64,000 nt of DNA from Streptomyces sp. BK340 (GCF_007827595.1 NZ_VISR01000019.1:124001-188000); one strand, 5' to 3'. Counted from the first letter of the stretch, positions 22,866-31,569 are shown. Notes: generated by a model not told the origin, from the sequence alone. Numbers and translations are program-made.

Positions 22866-24049
22866 GGTGTGTGCCTTCCGTCCGCGGTGTGCCGCGCCCG
22901 GACGGTGAGGCCCAGCTTGTCGGCCATCACCTTGCGCTGCATGTCGGAGGTGCCGGAGGAGATCCGGGTGCCGAGGGCGTCCCGGAGATTGCGCTCGGCG
23001 TCGGTGGCCGTGGTGTAGCCGAGGCCGCCGTAGAGCTGGACGGCGTCCAGGAAGGTCTGGACGGCGGACTCGCTGGTCTCCAGCTGGGCGGCCTCCGGGA
23101 ACACCGAGCCGGTGTCGCCCCGGCCCAGGTCCCAGGCGGCGCGGTAGGTGAGCAGCCGGGCGGCCTCCAGCCGTATCTGCATGCCGACCACGCTGTGGGA
23201 CACGGAGGGGAAGCGGCCGATGATGCTGCCGAACTGCTCGCGGCTGCGGGCGTACCGGGTGCACTCGTCGATCTGGCGCTGCATGGTGCCGAGCAGCGGG
23301 GCCAGGATGAGGGACCGTTCCCAGGCCATGGCGGTGGCGAGGATCCTCGACCCCTGCTTCTCCGCGCCGAGCCGGTTCGCGACGGGGACGCGGCACTCGC
23401 GCAGGACGATCTCGCCCCAGGGCGCGGTGCGCAGCCCCGTCTTCTCGAAGCCGCTCTCGACGGTGAGGCCGGGCGTGTCCCGGTCGACGAGGAACGCGGT
23501 GACGCCGGTGAATCCCAGCTCGGGGTTGACGGTCGCGTAGACGATGAACAGGCCGGCCACCGGCGCGTTGGTGATGAACCGCTTGCCGCCGTTCAGCACG
23601 TAGTGGTCGCCCTCGCGCCGGGCCACGGCGGACAGCGACAGCGCGTCGGAGCCGGAGCCCGCCTCGGTGATCGCGTGGGCGCCGATGCTGCTGCCGTCGA
23701 CCAGGGCCGGCAGGTGGCGGCGCTTCTGTTCCTCGGTGCCGAAGAGCAGCAGCGGAAGCTCCACCGCCCACAGGTGGGCGCCGGCGGCGATCAGCAGCCC
23801 GTTGTCCCGGCAGCCCCGCCCCAGGCCCTCCAGGGCCAGCGCGCAGGTCAGCGGGTCGAGGCCGAGGCCGCCGTACTCCTTCGGGACGGGCAGCGCGAAC
23901 ACCCCGGCGTCCGCGCAGCGCTGCCAGTCGCCGGGCTGGAGGGTCCGGCTGCGCTCCCGCTCCTCCAGGTCGCCGCCCAGGGCGGTGGCGCCGAGTTCGC
24001 GCAGCCGCTCCGCCAGCGCCGTCTGCTCGTCGGTGGGGGCGAGTCTCAT
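22862..24049 (-). CDS. Acyl-CoA-dehydrogenase-like flavoenzyme, predicted prolyl-carrier oxidase
   Basis: 395 aa with start ATG 24049 overlapping the TrpB-like stop (ATGA). It is a complete acyl-CoA dehydrogenase fold: ITEAGSGSDA (FAD/substrate contact), RSREQFG and LYGGLGY. The catalytic Glu of medium-chain dehydrogenases (EGTAQIQR position) is Ser here, in RISSGTSDMQR. A Glu is present in AMAWERSLILA (Glu244), the isovaleryl-CoA-dehydrogenase position used by prolyl-PCP oxidases such as PltE and RedW. Together with the adjacent prolyl-type adenylation enzyme, this supports oxidation of prolyl-S-carrier to pyrrole-2-carboxyl-S-carrier. The alternative is dehydrogenation of a fatty acyl starter. 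Confidence 0.92.
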   Translation of the reverse strand: MRLAPTDEQTALAERLRELGATALGGDLEERERSRTLQPGDWQRCADAGVFALPVPKEYGGLGLDPLTCALALEGLGRGCRDNGLLIAAGAHLWAVELPLLLFGTEEQKRRHLPALVDGSSIGAHAITEAGSGSDALSLSAVARREGDHYVLNGGKRFITNAPVAGLFIVYATVNPELGFTGVTAFLVDRDTPGLTVESGFEKTGLRTAPWGEIVLRECRVPVANRLGAEKQGSRILATAMAWERSLILAPLLGTMQRQIDECTRYARSREQFGSIIGRFPSVSHSVVGMQIRLEAARLLTYRAAWDLGRGDTGSVFPEAAQLETSESAVQTFLDAVQLYGGLGYTTATDAERNLRDALGTRISSGTSDMQRKVMADKLGLTVRARHTADGRHTP

Positions 24050-25455
24050 GACACCGCACCCGCGGGCTCGGCGTCCGGCAGGGCGGCCAGCGAGGCGGCG
24101 ATGGTCTCGTCGGAGACCACGTGGTCGTCCAACTGCCCCGACAGGTACTGCTGGTAGGCGGACAGGTCGAGCATGCCGTGCCCGCTGATGTTGAGCAGGA
24201 TGACCTTCTCGGTGCGCTCCTCGCGGGCCCGTACGGCCTCGTCGACGGCGGCCCGCACGGCGTGCGCCGACTCGGGTGCGGGCACCAGGCCCTCGGCGCG
24301 GGCGAACAGCACGCCCGCCTCGAAGACGGTGTTCTGGCCGTAGGCCACGGCCTCCATCAGGCCCTGGTCGTACAGCGCGCTGACCAGCGGCGCGGCCCCG
24401 TGGTAGCGCAGCCCGCCGGCGTGCACGCCCGGGGCCTCGAAGGCGTGGCCGAGGGTGTACATCTTGGTCATCGGGGTGGTGCCGGAGATGTCGTTGTAGT
24501 CCCAGGCGTACCGGCCCCGGGTGAGCTTGGGGCAGGCCTCGGGCTCGACCGCGACGAGCCGGGTGGCGGCGCCGGTGCGCAGCCGCTCCCGGTGGAAGGG
24601 GAAGGCGAGACCGGCGAAGTTGCTGCCGGCGCCCATGGAGGCGACGACGACGTCCGGGAACTCGCCGACGGCGGCGAGCTGTTTGAGCGCCTCCTCGCCG
24701 ATGACCGTCTGGTGCAGCAGGACGTGGTTCTCGCCGCTGCCCACGCAGAACCGGCCGCCCGGCACGGACCTGGCGTACTCCAGCGCCTCGGCGTTGGCGA
24801 CGGAGACGCTGCCCGCGCTGTCGGGCCGCTCGGCCTGCAGCCTGCGCCCGGTCTCGGTCAGCCCGCCGGGGCTCGGCACGACCCTGGCTCCGTGCAGCTC
24901 CATCAGCGCGCGCCGGTAGGGCTTCTGGTCGTGGCTGACCCGGACCATGAACACCGTGCACTCGAGGTCCATGGCCTGGCAGGCCACGGCCAGGGCGCTG
25001 CCCCACTGCCCGGCGCCGGTGCCGGTGGTGAGGTGCTCGACGCCCGACTTCTTGTAGTAGTACGCCTGGGCCAGCGCGGAGTTGAGCTTGTGACTGCCCA
25101 CCCCGTTGGCGCCCTCGTACTTGTAGTAGATGCGGGCCGGGGTGTCGAGGACGCGCTCCAGGGCGCGGGCCCGGACCAGCGGGGTGGGCCGCCAGCGCTG
25201 GTACTCGGCGCGGACCTCGGCGGGAATCTCCACGAAGCGCTCGCGGCCCACGCTTGCCCGGTACATCGACAGCGGGATGTTGGGGGCGAGCCCGGACGCG
25301 GCGCCCGGCTGCGGCGGGGTGCCGTCGGCGGGTCCGGTGCGCGGGCGGGCCCGGCGGACGTCGGCCGTCGGCACGTCCAGGTCGGCCAGGATGTTGTACC
25401 AGTGGGTGGGGACGTCGTCCTCGCCGAGCAGGACCTGGTTGCGGGTCACCTTCAT
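24046..25455 (-). CDS. TrpB2-like PLP enzyme with altered catalytic site
   Basis: 469 aa. Clearly of the TrpB2 (stand-alone tryptophan synthase beta) branch: YKYEGANGVGSHKLNSA with PLP Lys123, TGAGQWGSA, VRVSHDQKPYRRALME, GAGSNFAGLAFPF, and ISGHGMLDL. Family members read ETGAGQ where this protein reads GTGAGQ, so the Glu aligned with catalytic Glu109 of TrpB is Gly145. Ordinary tryptophan synthesis is therefore doubtful, and no trpA or other trp gene is nearby. It is coupled on both sides (ATGA overlaps) between the carrier protein and the flavoenzyme, so it belongs to the pathway. A beta-replacement or beta-elimination on a serine- or threonine-derived residue is a guess. Confidence 0.92.
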   Translation of the reverse strand: MKVTRNQVLLGEDDVPTHWYNILADLDVPTADVRRARPRTGPADGTPPQPGAASGLAPNIPLSMYRASVGRERFVEIPAEVRAEYQRWRPTPLVRARALERVLDTPARIYYKYEGANGVGSHKLNSALAQAYYYKKSGVEHLTTGTGAGQWGSALAVACQAMDLECTVFMVRVSHDQKPYRRALMELHGARVVPSPGGLTETGRRLQAERPDSAGSVSVANAEALEYARSVPGGRFCVGSGENHVLLHQTVIGEEALKQLAAVGEFPDVVVASMGAGSNFAGLAFPFHRERLRTGAATRLVAVEPEACPKLTRGRYAWDYNDISGTTPMTKMYTLGHAFEAPGVHAGGLRYHGAAPLVSALYDQGLMEAVAYGQNTVFEAGVLFARAEGLVPAPESAHAVRAAVDEAVRAREERTEKVILLNISGHGMLDLSAYQQYLSGQLDDHVVSDETIAASLAALPDAEPAGAVS

Positions 25456-25742
25456 GCCACGCCGTCCCGGACCGCGGTCGCCGGCATGTGCTTGCCGATC
25501 AGCGCGACGAGGTCGCCGACGTTCTCCAGGTCGGCCTCCATGATGTCCTCGTCCTCGATATGACCGCCGAATTCTTCCTCGACCGCCATCAGGAGTTGCA
25601 GCAGGTTGAGCGAGTCCAGGCGGATCACCGGAGAATAGAGCGATATGTCGTCGCGTATTTCCGCCGGCGTCAGCCGGAGATCCAGTACGTCGACCATGAT
25701 TTCCCGGACGCGGCGGGCCACTTCGTCGTCGTGACCGATCAT
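25452..25742 (-). CDS. Free-standing acyl/peptidyl carrier protein
   Basis: 96 aa. The phosphopantetheine serine lies in the motif RLDSLNLLQLL, about residue 43, in a typical acidic four-helix carrier protein. Its start overlaps the thioesterase stop, and its stop overlaps the TrpB-like start (both ATGA). Given the neighbouring prolyl-type ligase and oxidase, it is the likely PltL-like carrier on which proline is loaded and oxidised before transfer to the first C domain of the NRPS. It could equally carry a fatty acyl group supplied by the CoA ligase further downstream. Confidence 0.93.
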   Translation of the reverse strand: MIGHDDEVARRVREIMVDVLDLRLTPAEIRDDISLYSPVIRLDSLNLLQLLMAVEEEFGGHIEDEDIMEADLENVGDLVALIGKHMPATAVRDGVA

Positions 25743-26515
25743 TTGCAGTCTCCTCCCAGCCGTTCGGTGATGTCGGCCAGAAGTGCTTCTTCGTGGTCCG
25801 ACAGATAGAAATGCCCCCCGGAAAAGGCACGGAACGAGAACTCCGCGGAGGTCAGGTCCTGCCAGGCGCGCGCGTCGTCCGGGTCGACTCCGGGGTCGGC
25901 GTCACCGACGTACGCGGTGACCGGGGCGGTCGTCAGCCGGCCCGACGGTGGCCGGTAGGTCTCGATGAGCCGCAGATCCGCACGCATCGCAGGAAGCACG
26001 AGCGGACGCAGTTCAGGGTCCGCCAGCACCGCCTCGTCCATCGCGCCGAGTTCACCGAACCACTCCACCATCGCGTCGTCGCTTCTGAGATGTACGTCCG
26101 TGTGGCTCCGGGGGCGCAGCGGGGAGGCTGCGGCGGACACGAACACCCGCCGTGGCCTGGCCCGATAGCGGTGTTCCAGGCGCAGCGCCACCTCGTAGGC
26201 GACCGACGCCCCCATGCTGTGCCCGAAGAGGGCGAAGGGCCGGTCGAGCAGCGGCACGAGGGCCGAGGCGACGCCGTCGGCGAGCGCCTCCATGTCCGGC
26301 AGGCACTCCTCCGCGAAGCGGTCCTGACGCCCCGGGTACTGCACGGCGACCACCTCGACCCCGTCGAGCGGGGCCTGGGCCCACCGGTGGAACGCCCCGG
26401 CGTTGCCGCCCGCGTACGGCAGGCAGAACAGCCGCAGAGAGGGTGACTCCAGCGGTCGGTATCTCTTGATCCACGCGCTGTCGCCATGCGCTGGGCGAAT
26501 GTGTGTCAGGGACAC
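25739..26515 (-). CDS. Type II thioesterase
   Basis: 258 aa from GTG 26515. I chose this start because GGAGAGG lies six bases upstream. An in-frame ATG at 26530 and TTG at 26554 are alternatives. Motifs: LFCLPYAGGNAGAF, nucleophile elbow GHSMGA, and catalytic His in GGHFYLSD, the usual GrsT-type editing thioesterase that clears misprimed carrier domains. It heads the leftward tailoring operon and overlaps the carrier protein gene by four bases (ATGA). Confidence 0.92.
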   Translation of the reverse strand: MSLTHIRPAHGDSAWIKRYRPLESPSLRLFCLPYAGGNAGAFHRWAQAPLDGVEVVAVQYPGRQDRFAEECLPDMEALADGVASALVPLLDRPFALFGHSMGASVAYEVALRLEHRYRARPRRVFVSAAASPLRPRSHTDVHLRSDDAMVEWFGELGAMDEAVLADPELRPLVLPAMRADLRLIETYRPPSGRLTTAPVTAYVGDADPGVDPDDARAWQDLTSAEFSFRAFSGGHFYLSDHEEALLADITERLGGDCK

Positions 26516-26718
26516 TGATGGCCTCTCCATCGGAAGACGAACACGACCGGCCAAATACGGTTCGCCACCCTAGCCACAAAATTCTTCGGTTGGCTGCTCA
26601 GGCCGGTGCGGAGGCAGTCGCCCATTCAGGTTGTCTCCAGTCCTCTGTGCGTCTGTTGGGCGAGGGTTTGACCTGCCTGTTGCACCGCCCGACGCATGAA
26701 GGGTCTTTTTCGACAGCC
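26516..26718. promoter_or_regulatory. Divergent promoter region of thioesterase and aldehyde dehydrogenase operons
   Basis: About 200 bases between opposite starts, including a stretch near 26550-26600 that is clearly more AT-rich than its surroundings (ccaaatacgg, acaaaattctt). It must drive the eight-gene tailoring operon leftward and the dehydrogenase rightward. No operator was recognised. Confidence 0.5.
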
Positions 26719-28176
26719 ATGGATTCGCCAGTGATGGATTCACCAGTCATGGATTCGCTGCCACTTGGCTCGGTTTATCTGGACGGCCGTTGGACCGCTC
26801 CCGAGGGCCGGGAGACGCTTCCGGTCGAGAATCCGGCCACCGAGGCGGAGATCGCCCGGGTGCCGGCGTGCGGCGCGGCGGACGTGGCGCGCGCCGTGGC
26901 GGCGGCCGGTGCGGCGGGTGCCGGCTGGGCCTCGACGGCCCCGGCCGCCCGGGCCGGGACACTCCTGTCGCTGCGCGACTCCCTCGCCCGGCACCACGAC
27001 GAGATGGCGCGGTTGATCACCCTGGAGATGGGCTCGCCCATCACCTTCTCCCGGCGCGTGCAGGCGGGTCTGCCCCTGAAGGTGCTGGAGGGGTTCGCCG
27101 AGGCCCTGACGGCTCGGCCGGACGAGGAGCGGATCGGGCACTCGCTGGTCGTGCGCGAGCCGGCCGGGGTGGTGGGCGCGATCACGCCGTGGAACTATCC
27201 GCTGCACCAGGTGATCGCGAAGGTGGGCGCCGCGCTGGCGGCGGGCTGCACGGTGGTGCTCAAGCCCAGTGAACTCGCCCCGCTCTCCGCGTACTTCCTC
27301 ACCACCCTGATCGACGGCCTCGGCCTGCCGCCGGGCGTGTTCAACCTGGTGCCGGGCCGTGGCACGGAGGCCGGCCGGGCGCTCGCCGCCGCCGACGGCG
27401 TCGACGTGGTCTCCTTCACCGGCTCGCTGCGCGCCGGCCGGGAGGTCGGCTCGGTCGCGGGCGCCGGCGTCAAGCGGGTCTGCCTGGAGCTGGGCGGGAA
27501 GTCGGCGACGGTGGTACTGCCGGACGCCGACCTCACCACGGCCGTCACCGACGGGGTGCACTCGGCCCTGCACAACGCCGGTCAGACCTGTTCCGCCCGC
27601 AGCAGGCTGCTCGTGCCCCGGTCCCGCCTGGACGAGACGGTGGACGTGGTCCGTTCGGCCCTCGCCGCCTACCGGCCGGGCGACCCGAACGACCCCGCCT
27701 GCCGGCTCGGCCCGCTGGTCTCACGGGACCAACGCGACCGCGTCCGGGAGTACCTGCGGGCCGCCCAGGCCACCGGCGCCCGCCGCGTCGCCGGCGCCGC
27801 ACAGGACGACGTCCCCGCCCGCGGCCACTACGTGCCGGCCGGCGCCTGGACCGACGTACCGCCCGACGCCCCGCTCGCCCAGGAGGAGATCTTCGGCCCC
27901 GTCCTGGTCGTACTCCCCTACGAGGACGAGCCGGACGCGATCCGCCTGGCGAACGCCACCCCCTACGGCCTGGCGGCGACCGTCTGGTCCGCCGACCGGG
28001 ACCGCGCCACAGCCGTGGCCCGTCGGCTCCGTGCCGGCCAGGTCGACATCAACGACGCGAAGTTCAACCCGTCGGCCCCCTTCGGTGGTCACGGCATGTC
28101 CGGCACGGGCCGCGAACTGGGCCCACACGGCATCCACGAGTTCCAGGAAACCAAGTCCCTCCAACTACCGGCCTGA
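26719..28176 (+). CDS. NAD(P)-dependent aldehyde dehydrogenase
   Basis: About 485 aa, cytoplasmic. Family motifs: GAITPWNYPLHQ, VLKPSELAPLS (cofactor Lys), SFTGSLRAGREV, catalytic Glu in LELGGKS (about 257), catalytic Cys in GQTCSARSR (about 290), and EEIFGPVL. The start is uncertain. ATG occurs at 26719, 26734 and 26749, because the 15-base unit coding MDSPV is repeated; all are in frame, and only a distant GAAGGG precedes the first. It oxidises an aldehyde to an acid. The substrate is unknown but could be a terpenoid aldehyde from the downstream terpene operon or a fatty aldehyde. Confidence 0.9.
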   Translation: MDSPVMDSPVMDSLPLGSVYLDGRWTAPEGRETLPVENPATEAEIARVPACGAADVARAVAAAGAAGAGWASTAPAARAGTLLSLRDSLARHHDEMARLITLEMGSPITFSRRVQAGLPLKVLEGFAEALTARPDEERIGHSLVVREPAGVVGAITPWNYPLHQVIAKVGAALAAGCTVVLKPSELAPLSAYFLTTLIDGLGLPPGVFNLVPGRGTEAGRALAAADGVDVVSFTGSLRAGREVGSVAGAGVKRVCLELGGKSATVVLPDADLTTAVTDGVHSALHNAGQTCSARSRLLVPRSRLDETVDVVRSALAAYRPGDPNDPACRLGPLVSRDQRDRVREYLRAAQATGARRVAGAAQDDVPARGHYVPAGAWTDVPPDAPLAQEEIFGPVLVVLPYEDEPDAIRLANATPYGLAATVWSADRDRATAVARRLRAGQVDINDAKFNPSAPFGGHGMSGTGRELGPHGIHEFQETKSLQLPA

Positions 28177-28192
28177 ACCGACGCCGCACTCT

Positions 28193-28522
28193 CCACAGCC
28201 GCGAAGGCGAAGCCGGACTGACGCCCCCATGCCCCACAAGCCGCATGGGCGAAGCCGACCCGGCACCCCCACAGCCGCGAAGGCAAGGCCGAGCTGACGC
28301 CCTCACCTCCCCCACGCCCCACGCCCCGCCGACCGCCGACCGCCGACCGCCGACCGCGAGCCCGGATCTCCGCCGAGGGCGAAGCCGAGGCGACGCACCG
28401 CCCGCACTCCCCGCACGCCGCCGACGGCGAGCACCCCGCACAGGGGCCACCCGCACCCGACGTCGAAATCCGCACGGGTGGTGCGGGTGGGAACCCGATC
28501 CCGCCGAAGGCGAAGCCGAGGC
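28193..28522. repeat. Degenerate direct repeats in a 380-base non-coding gap
   Basis: The gap 28177-28556 holds at least five copies of a motif like GCGAAGGCGAAGCCG (around 28200, 28246, 28275, 28375, 28504). The first and third share about 30 nearly identical bases, starting at 28193 and 28268. A short tandem array of CGCCGAC lies at about 28326-28356. I see no gene with credible codon use here. It separates the aldehyde dehydrogenase from the terpene synthase operon and may include that operon's promoter. Confidence 0.7.
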
Positions 28523-28556
28523 GGCACACACCGACCACGACCACGACGGGTGCCAG

Positions 28557-29579
28557 ATGACCCTCCGCATGCCGCCCCTCCACTCCGACTTCCCCACCAG
28601 GATCAGCCCGTTCACCGACAGCGTCGAACAGAGCACCCGCGCCTTCGTCGCCCGCTTCGGCCTCGTCCCCGACCGGGCCGCCCGCGACCACCACGCCCGC
28701 TCCCTGCTCGGCACCCTGATGTCCCGCGCCTATCCCCACTCCGGCGAGACGGAACTCGCCCTGGTCACCGACTGGATCAGCTGCATGCTGGTCCTGGACG
28801 ACCAGTTCGACGAGACCCGGCTGGGCCAGGACCCCGACCGGTTGCGCCGCGTGTGCGACGAGGTCCTCCGCTGGCTCCCCGCCGACGGCACCGTCCCCGC
28901 GCTCCCGCAGAGCCCGGTGGAGGCCTCCCTCAGCCGGGTGTTCCACCCGGCCTATGCGGACCTGTGGCGCCGTACCGCGCCGTACACCTCCGACACCTGG
29001 CGCACCCGCTTCGCCGGCCACGTCGGGGCGTTCTTCGACACCTGCGTGTGGGAGTCCCGCAACCGCCTCACCGGCCGGGTGCCGGGCCTCGCCGAGTACA
29101 TCGAGTACCGGGGCCGCGCCCTGATGCCGTACCTGGACCTGATCGAGGTGACCACGCACGCCGAGGTCCCCGAGGAGATCTACCGCCTGCCCGAGTTCAC
29201 CGAGATGAACCAGGCGCTCTCCGACGCCGACCTGTGGACCAACGACCTCTTCTCCTGCGAGAAGGAGGCGCTGCTCGGCGACCCGCACAACCTCGTGCTG
29301 GTCCACCGGCACGAGCACGGCTGCGACCTGCAGACCTCGGTCGACGCGGTCGGCGCGATGGTCCAGGAGCGCTTCGACCGGTTCACCGAGCTGAGCCGGA
29401 CCTTCCCCGGCCCCGCCCTGGCGGCCGAGCTGTCCCCCGCCGAGCGCGAGTCGCTGCGCCGTCACATCGAGGGCCTGCGCAGCTGGCTCAGCGGCCAGCT
29501 CCAGTGGCGCTACGAGACTGGCCGGTTCGACCCGACGCGGCCGGAGGTCGTCTCGGCCACCGGCTCGACCCCGCTGTAG
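28557..29579 (+). CDS. Class I terpene synthase (cyclase)
   Basis: 340 aa from ATG 28557, the usual length of single-domain bacterial terpene cyclases. The metal-binding motifs are intact: DDQFDE at 81-86, and the NSE-type NDLFSCEKE at 229-237. A C-terminal RY pair appears in LQWRYETGRF. It ionises a prenyl diphosphate (probably C15 or C20) and cyclises it; the skeleton cannot be predicted. It opens an operon: 44 bases after its stop comes an MpaB-family oxygenase, then two Dap-synthesis genes with overlapping ends. This ties terpene and peptide precursor supply to one transcript. Confidence 0.95.
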   Translation: MTLRMPPLHSDFPTRISPFTDSVEQSTRAFVARFGLVPDRAARDHHARSLLGTLMSRAYPHSGETELALVTDWISCMLVLDDQFDETRLGQDPDRLRRVCDEVLRWLPADGTVPALPQSPVEASLSRVFHPAYADLWRRTAPYTSDTWRTRFAGHVGAFFDTCVWESRNRLTGRVPGLAEYIEYRGRALMPYLDLIEVTTHAEVPEEIYRLPEFTEMNQALSDADLWTNDLFSCEKEALLGDPHNLVLVHRHEHGCDLQTSVDAVGAMVQERFDRFTELSRTFPGPALAAELSPAERESLRRHIEGLRSWLSGQLQWRYETGRFDPTRPEVVSATGSTPL

Positions 29580-29623
29580 CGGGCCCCCGACCCATGCGGA
29601 TCACCAGCGATCGAGGTACTCGA

Positions 29624-30535
29624 ATGCGAGACCGGTACGCGACCCTGAAACACCTGCAGACTCTCGATCCCAAAGCGGATCACGAGCTGATCCACCGCAT
29701 ATCCTCCGACCGTGAGTTCCCCTGGGACTACGGTCGCGGACTGGAAGTCGCGATCTGGCGCACCTGCTGTGTGCCCAGCATCTCCGAAACTCTGGACGGC
29801 AGCGGGGAATTCGCGCTGCGCGCCCAGAAACGGTACGACGACACCAGAATTCTGCTCGGTGAAATGGTGCGCGGCGGATACGACTCCGAGCGCGGCCGGC
29901 AGGCCCTGCGGCAGATCAACCAGGCGCACCGCCGCTTCACCATCGACAACGACGACATGCTCTATGTGCTGTCCACGTTCGTCTTCGAGCCGATCCGCTG
30001 GATCGACCGCTGGGCGTGGCGCCGGGTCAGCGAGACGGAGCGGCTGGCGGCGTTCTACTTCTACACGGAGGTGGGGCGCCGGATGAACATCCGTGACCTG
30101 CCCACCGACGTGGACGCCTTCGAGCGGTTCAACCGGGACTACGAGAAGGCGCACTTCAGCCCCGCGCCCAGCAACGAGCGGGTGGGTGGCCAGATCCTCC
30201 GGCTCTACGCCTCCTGGTACCCGCGTCCGGTGAGCGACGTGGTGGCCGCGACCCTGCCCTGCCGCCTGGACCGCGCGGCCCGGGACGCCCTCGGCATGCC
30301 GGAGCCGGCCGGATGGGTGCGCGGCCTGAACGCGCTGGGGCTGCGGGGCCACGCGGCGGCCGAGCGGGTGGCGCCGACCCTGATGGCCCGGCTGATGACC
30401 CGGCCGACCGCCCGGACCTACCCGGGCTATCCGCGCGGCTACCGCATCGGCGACATCGGCCCCGACCACGTCACCCGGCCCACCGCGGGGGCGCGGCCGG
30501 AGCAGGTCATGACCGCAGGAAACGATCACTCATGA
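29624..30535 (+). CDS. Oxygenase of the MpaB family (DUF2236)
   Basis: 303 aa from ATG 29624, preferred because GAGG lies seven bases upstream; ATG 29594 is an upstream alternative. It resembles DUF2236/MpaB proteins, a heme-oxygenase-like family that includes latex-clearing protein and the MpaB enzyme cleaving a farnesyl chain. Recognisable parts are PWDYGRGLEVAIWRT, the central INQAHRRF..NDDMLYVLSTFVFEP segment, and ERLAAFYFYTEVGRRMNI. There is no signal peptide. Directly after a terpene synthase, it most likely oxidises or cleaves the terpene. Its stop overlaps the next start (ATGA). Confidence 0.82.
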   Translation: MRDRYATLKHLQTLDPKADHELIHRISSDREFPWDYGRGLEVAIWRTCCVPSISETLDGSGEFALRAQKRYDDTRILLGEMVRGGYDSERGRQALRQINQAHRRFTIDNDDMLYVLSTFVFEPIRWIDRWAWRRVSETERLAAFYFYTEVGRRMNIRDLPTDVDAFERFNRDYEKAHFSPAPSNERVGGQILRLYASWYPRPVSDVVAATLPCRLDRAARDALGMPEPAGWVRGLNALGLRGHAAAERVAPTLMARLMTRPTARTYPGYPRGYRIGDIGPDHVTRPTAGARPEQVMTAGNDHS

Positions 30536-31569
30536 CGTCGTTCAACGCGCCGACGACCACGGTCCACCCGCCCGGGCGGATCGGCGGCACCCCCCTGGTT
30601 CCGGTCCGTGTCCCGCTGCCGGACGGGTCCGTGCGGCTGTGGCTGAAGCTGGAGTGGCACAACCCCTTCGGCTCGATCAAGGCCCGCACGGCACAGGCTC
30701 TGCTGGACGCCCTGGAGGCGAGCGGGCGGCTGGGCCCGGGCAGCAGGGTGGTGGAGTCCACCTCCGGCAACCTCGGCATCGCGCTCGCCGGCCTGTGCGC
30801 CGCGCGGGGCTACGCCTGCACCCTGGTCGTCGAGCCGAGCACCCCGCAGGCCAGCGTGGGCCGTATGCGGGAACTGGGCGCCGACGTCGTCGTGGTGCGG
30901 GAGGTGCCGGGCGGCCGCACGCTGGACGCCCGGCTGCGGGCGGTCGAGGACCTGCTGCGCCGGGACCCCGGCGCCGTGTGGACGGACCAGTACCGCAGCC
31001 CCGCCAACCCCGGTGTGCACGAGAGCCGGACCGGGGCGGAGCTGGTACGGGAGGCACCGGGCGGCGCGTACGACGCGGTCGCCGTGGCGGTCTCGACGGG
31101 CGGCACGCTGGCCGGGATCGCCCGTTCCTTCCGGGACCGGCTGCCCGCCGCCCGGGTCATCGCCGTGGACGCCGTCGGCTCCGCCGCGCTGGGCGGGCCG
31201 CCGGCCGAGCGGCCCCACAAGCTCGCCGGGTTCGGCTCGGGCCGGCCCTCCGACTTCGTGCGTCCGCACCATGTCGACGACATCGTCCGGGTGCGCGACG
31301 AGGACGCCGCAGCGGCCTGTGTGCTGCTGCGGCGGGCCACCAGGCTGTCGCTGGGCGGAAGCTCGGGGGCCGCCGTGCTGGCCGCGGTGGCCCGGGCCGC
31401 CGCGGACCCCGCGCTGCGCGAGGTCGCCTGCATATGCCCCGACAGCGGCGAGAAGTACCCCCTCGAGGAGACCGCGGCGAAGGCCCGGGCCACCGCGTCA
31501 CCGGACGTCGCCGTGGCTCTGGAGGCCCTGGCCGGCACCACCCACGCACAGGAGACAGCGATCCCATGA
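30532..31569 (+). CDS. sbnA: SbnA-like PLP enzyme, N-(2-amino-2-carboxyethyl)-L-glutamate synthase
   Basis: 345 aa. Cysteine-synthase fold: PLP Lys50 in NPFGSIKARTA, STSGNLGIALA, the phosphate-binding STGGTLAG, and LSLGGSSGAA. The pairing with an ornithine-cyclodeaminase-like gene immediately downstream (ATGA overlap) is diagnostic of the SbnA/SbnB route to L-2,3-diaminopropionate. In that route SbnA joins O-phosphoserine and glutamate. It is coupled at both ends in the terpene operon. A plain O-acetylserine sulfhydrylase is less likely given the context. The probable consumer is NRPS module 2, whose pocket looks diamino-acid specific. Confidence 0.9.
   Translation: MTSFNAPTTTVHPPGRIGGTPLVPVRVPLPDGSVRLWLKLEWHNPFGSIKARTAQALLDALEASGRLGPGSRVVESTSGNLGIALAGLCAARGYACTLVVEPSTPQASVGRMRELGADVVVVREVPGGRTLDARLRAVEDLLRRDPGAVWTDQYRSPANPGVHESRTGAELVREAPGGAYDAVAVAVSTGGTLAGIARSFRDRLPAARVIAVDAVGSAALGGPPAERPHKLAGFGSGRPSDFVRPHHVDDIVRVRDEDAAAACVLLRRATRLSLGGSSGAAVLAAVARAAADPALREVACICPDSGEKYPLEETAAKARATASPDVAVALEALAGTTHAQETAIP

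Noticed and set aside
24046..25455. Calling the TrpB-like gene the housekeeping trpB
   Set aside because: It is of the TrpB2 branch, lacks the catalytic Glu, has no trp genes nearby and is coupled into the biosynthetic operon.
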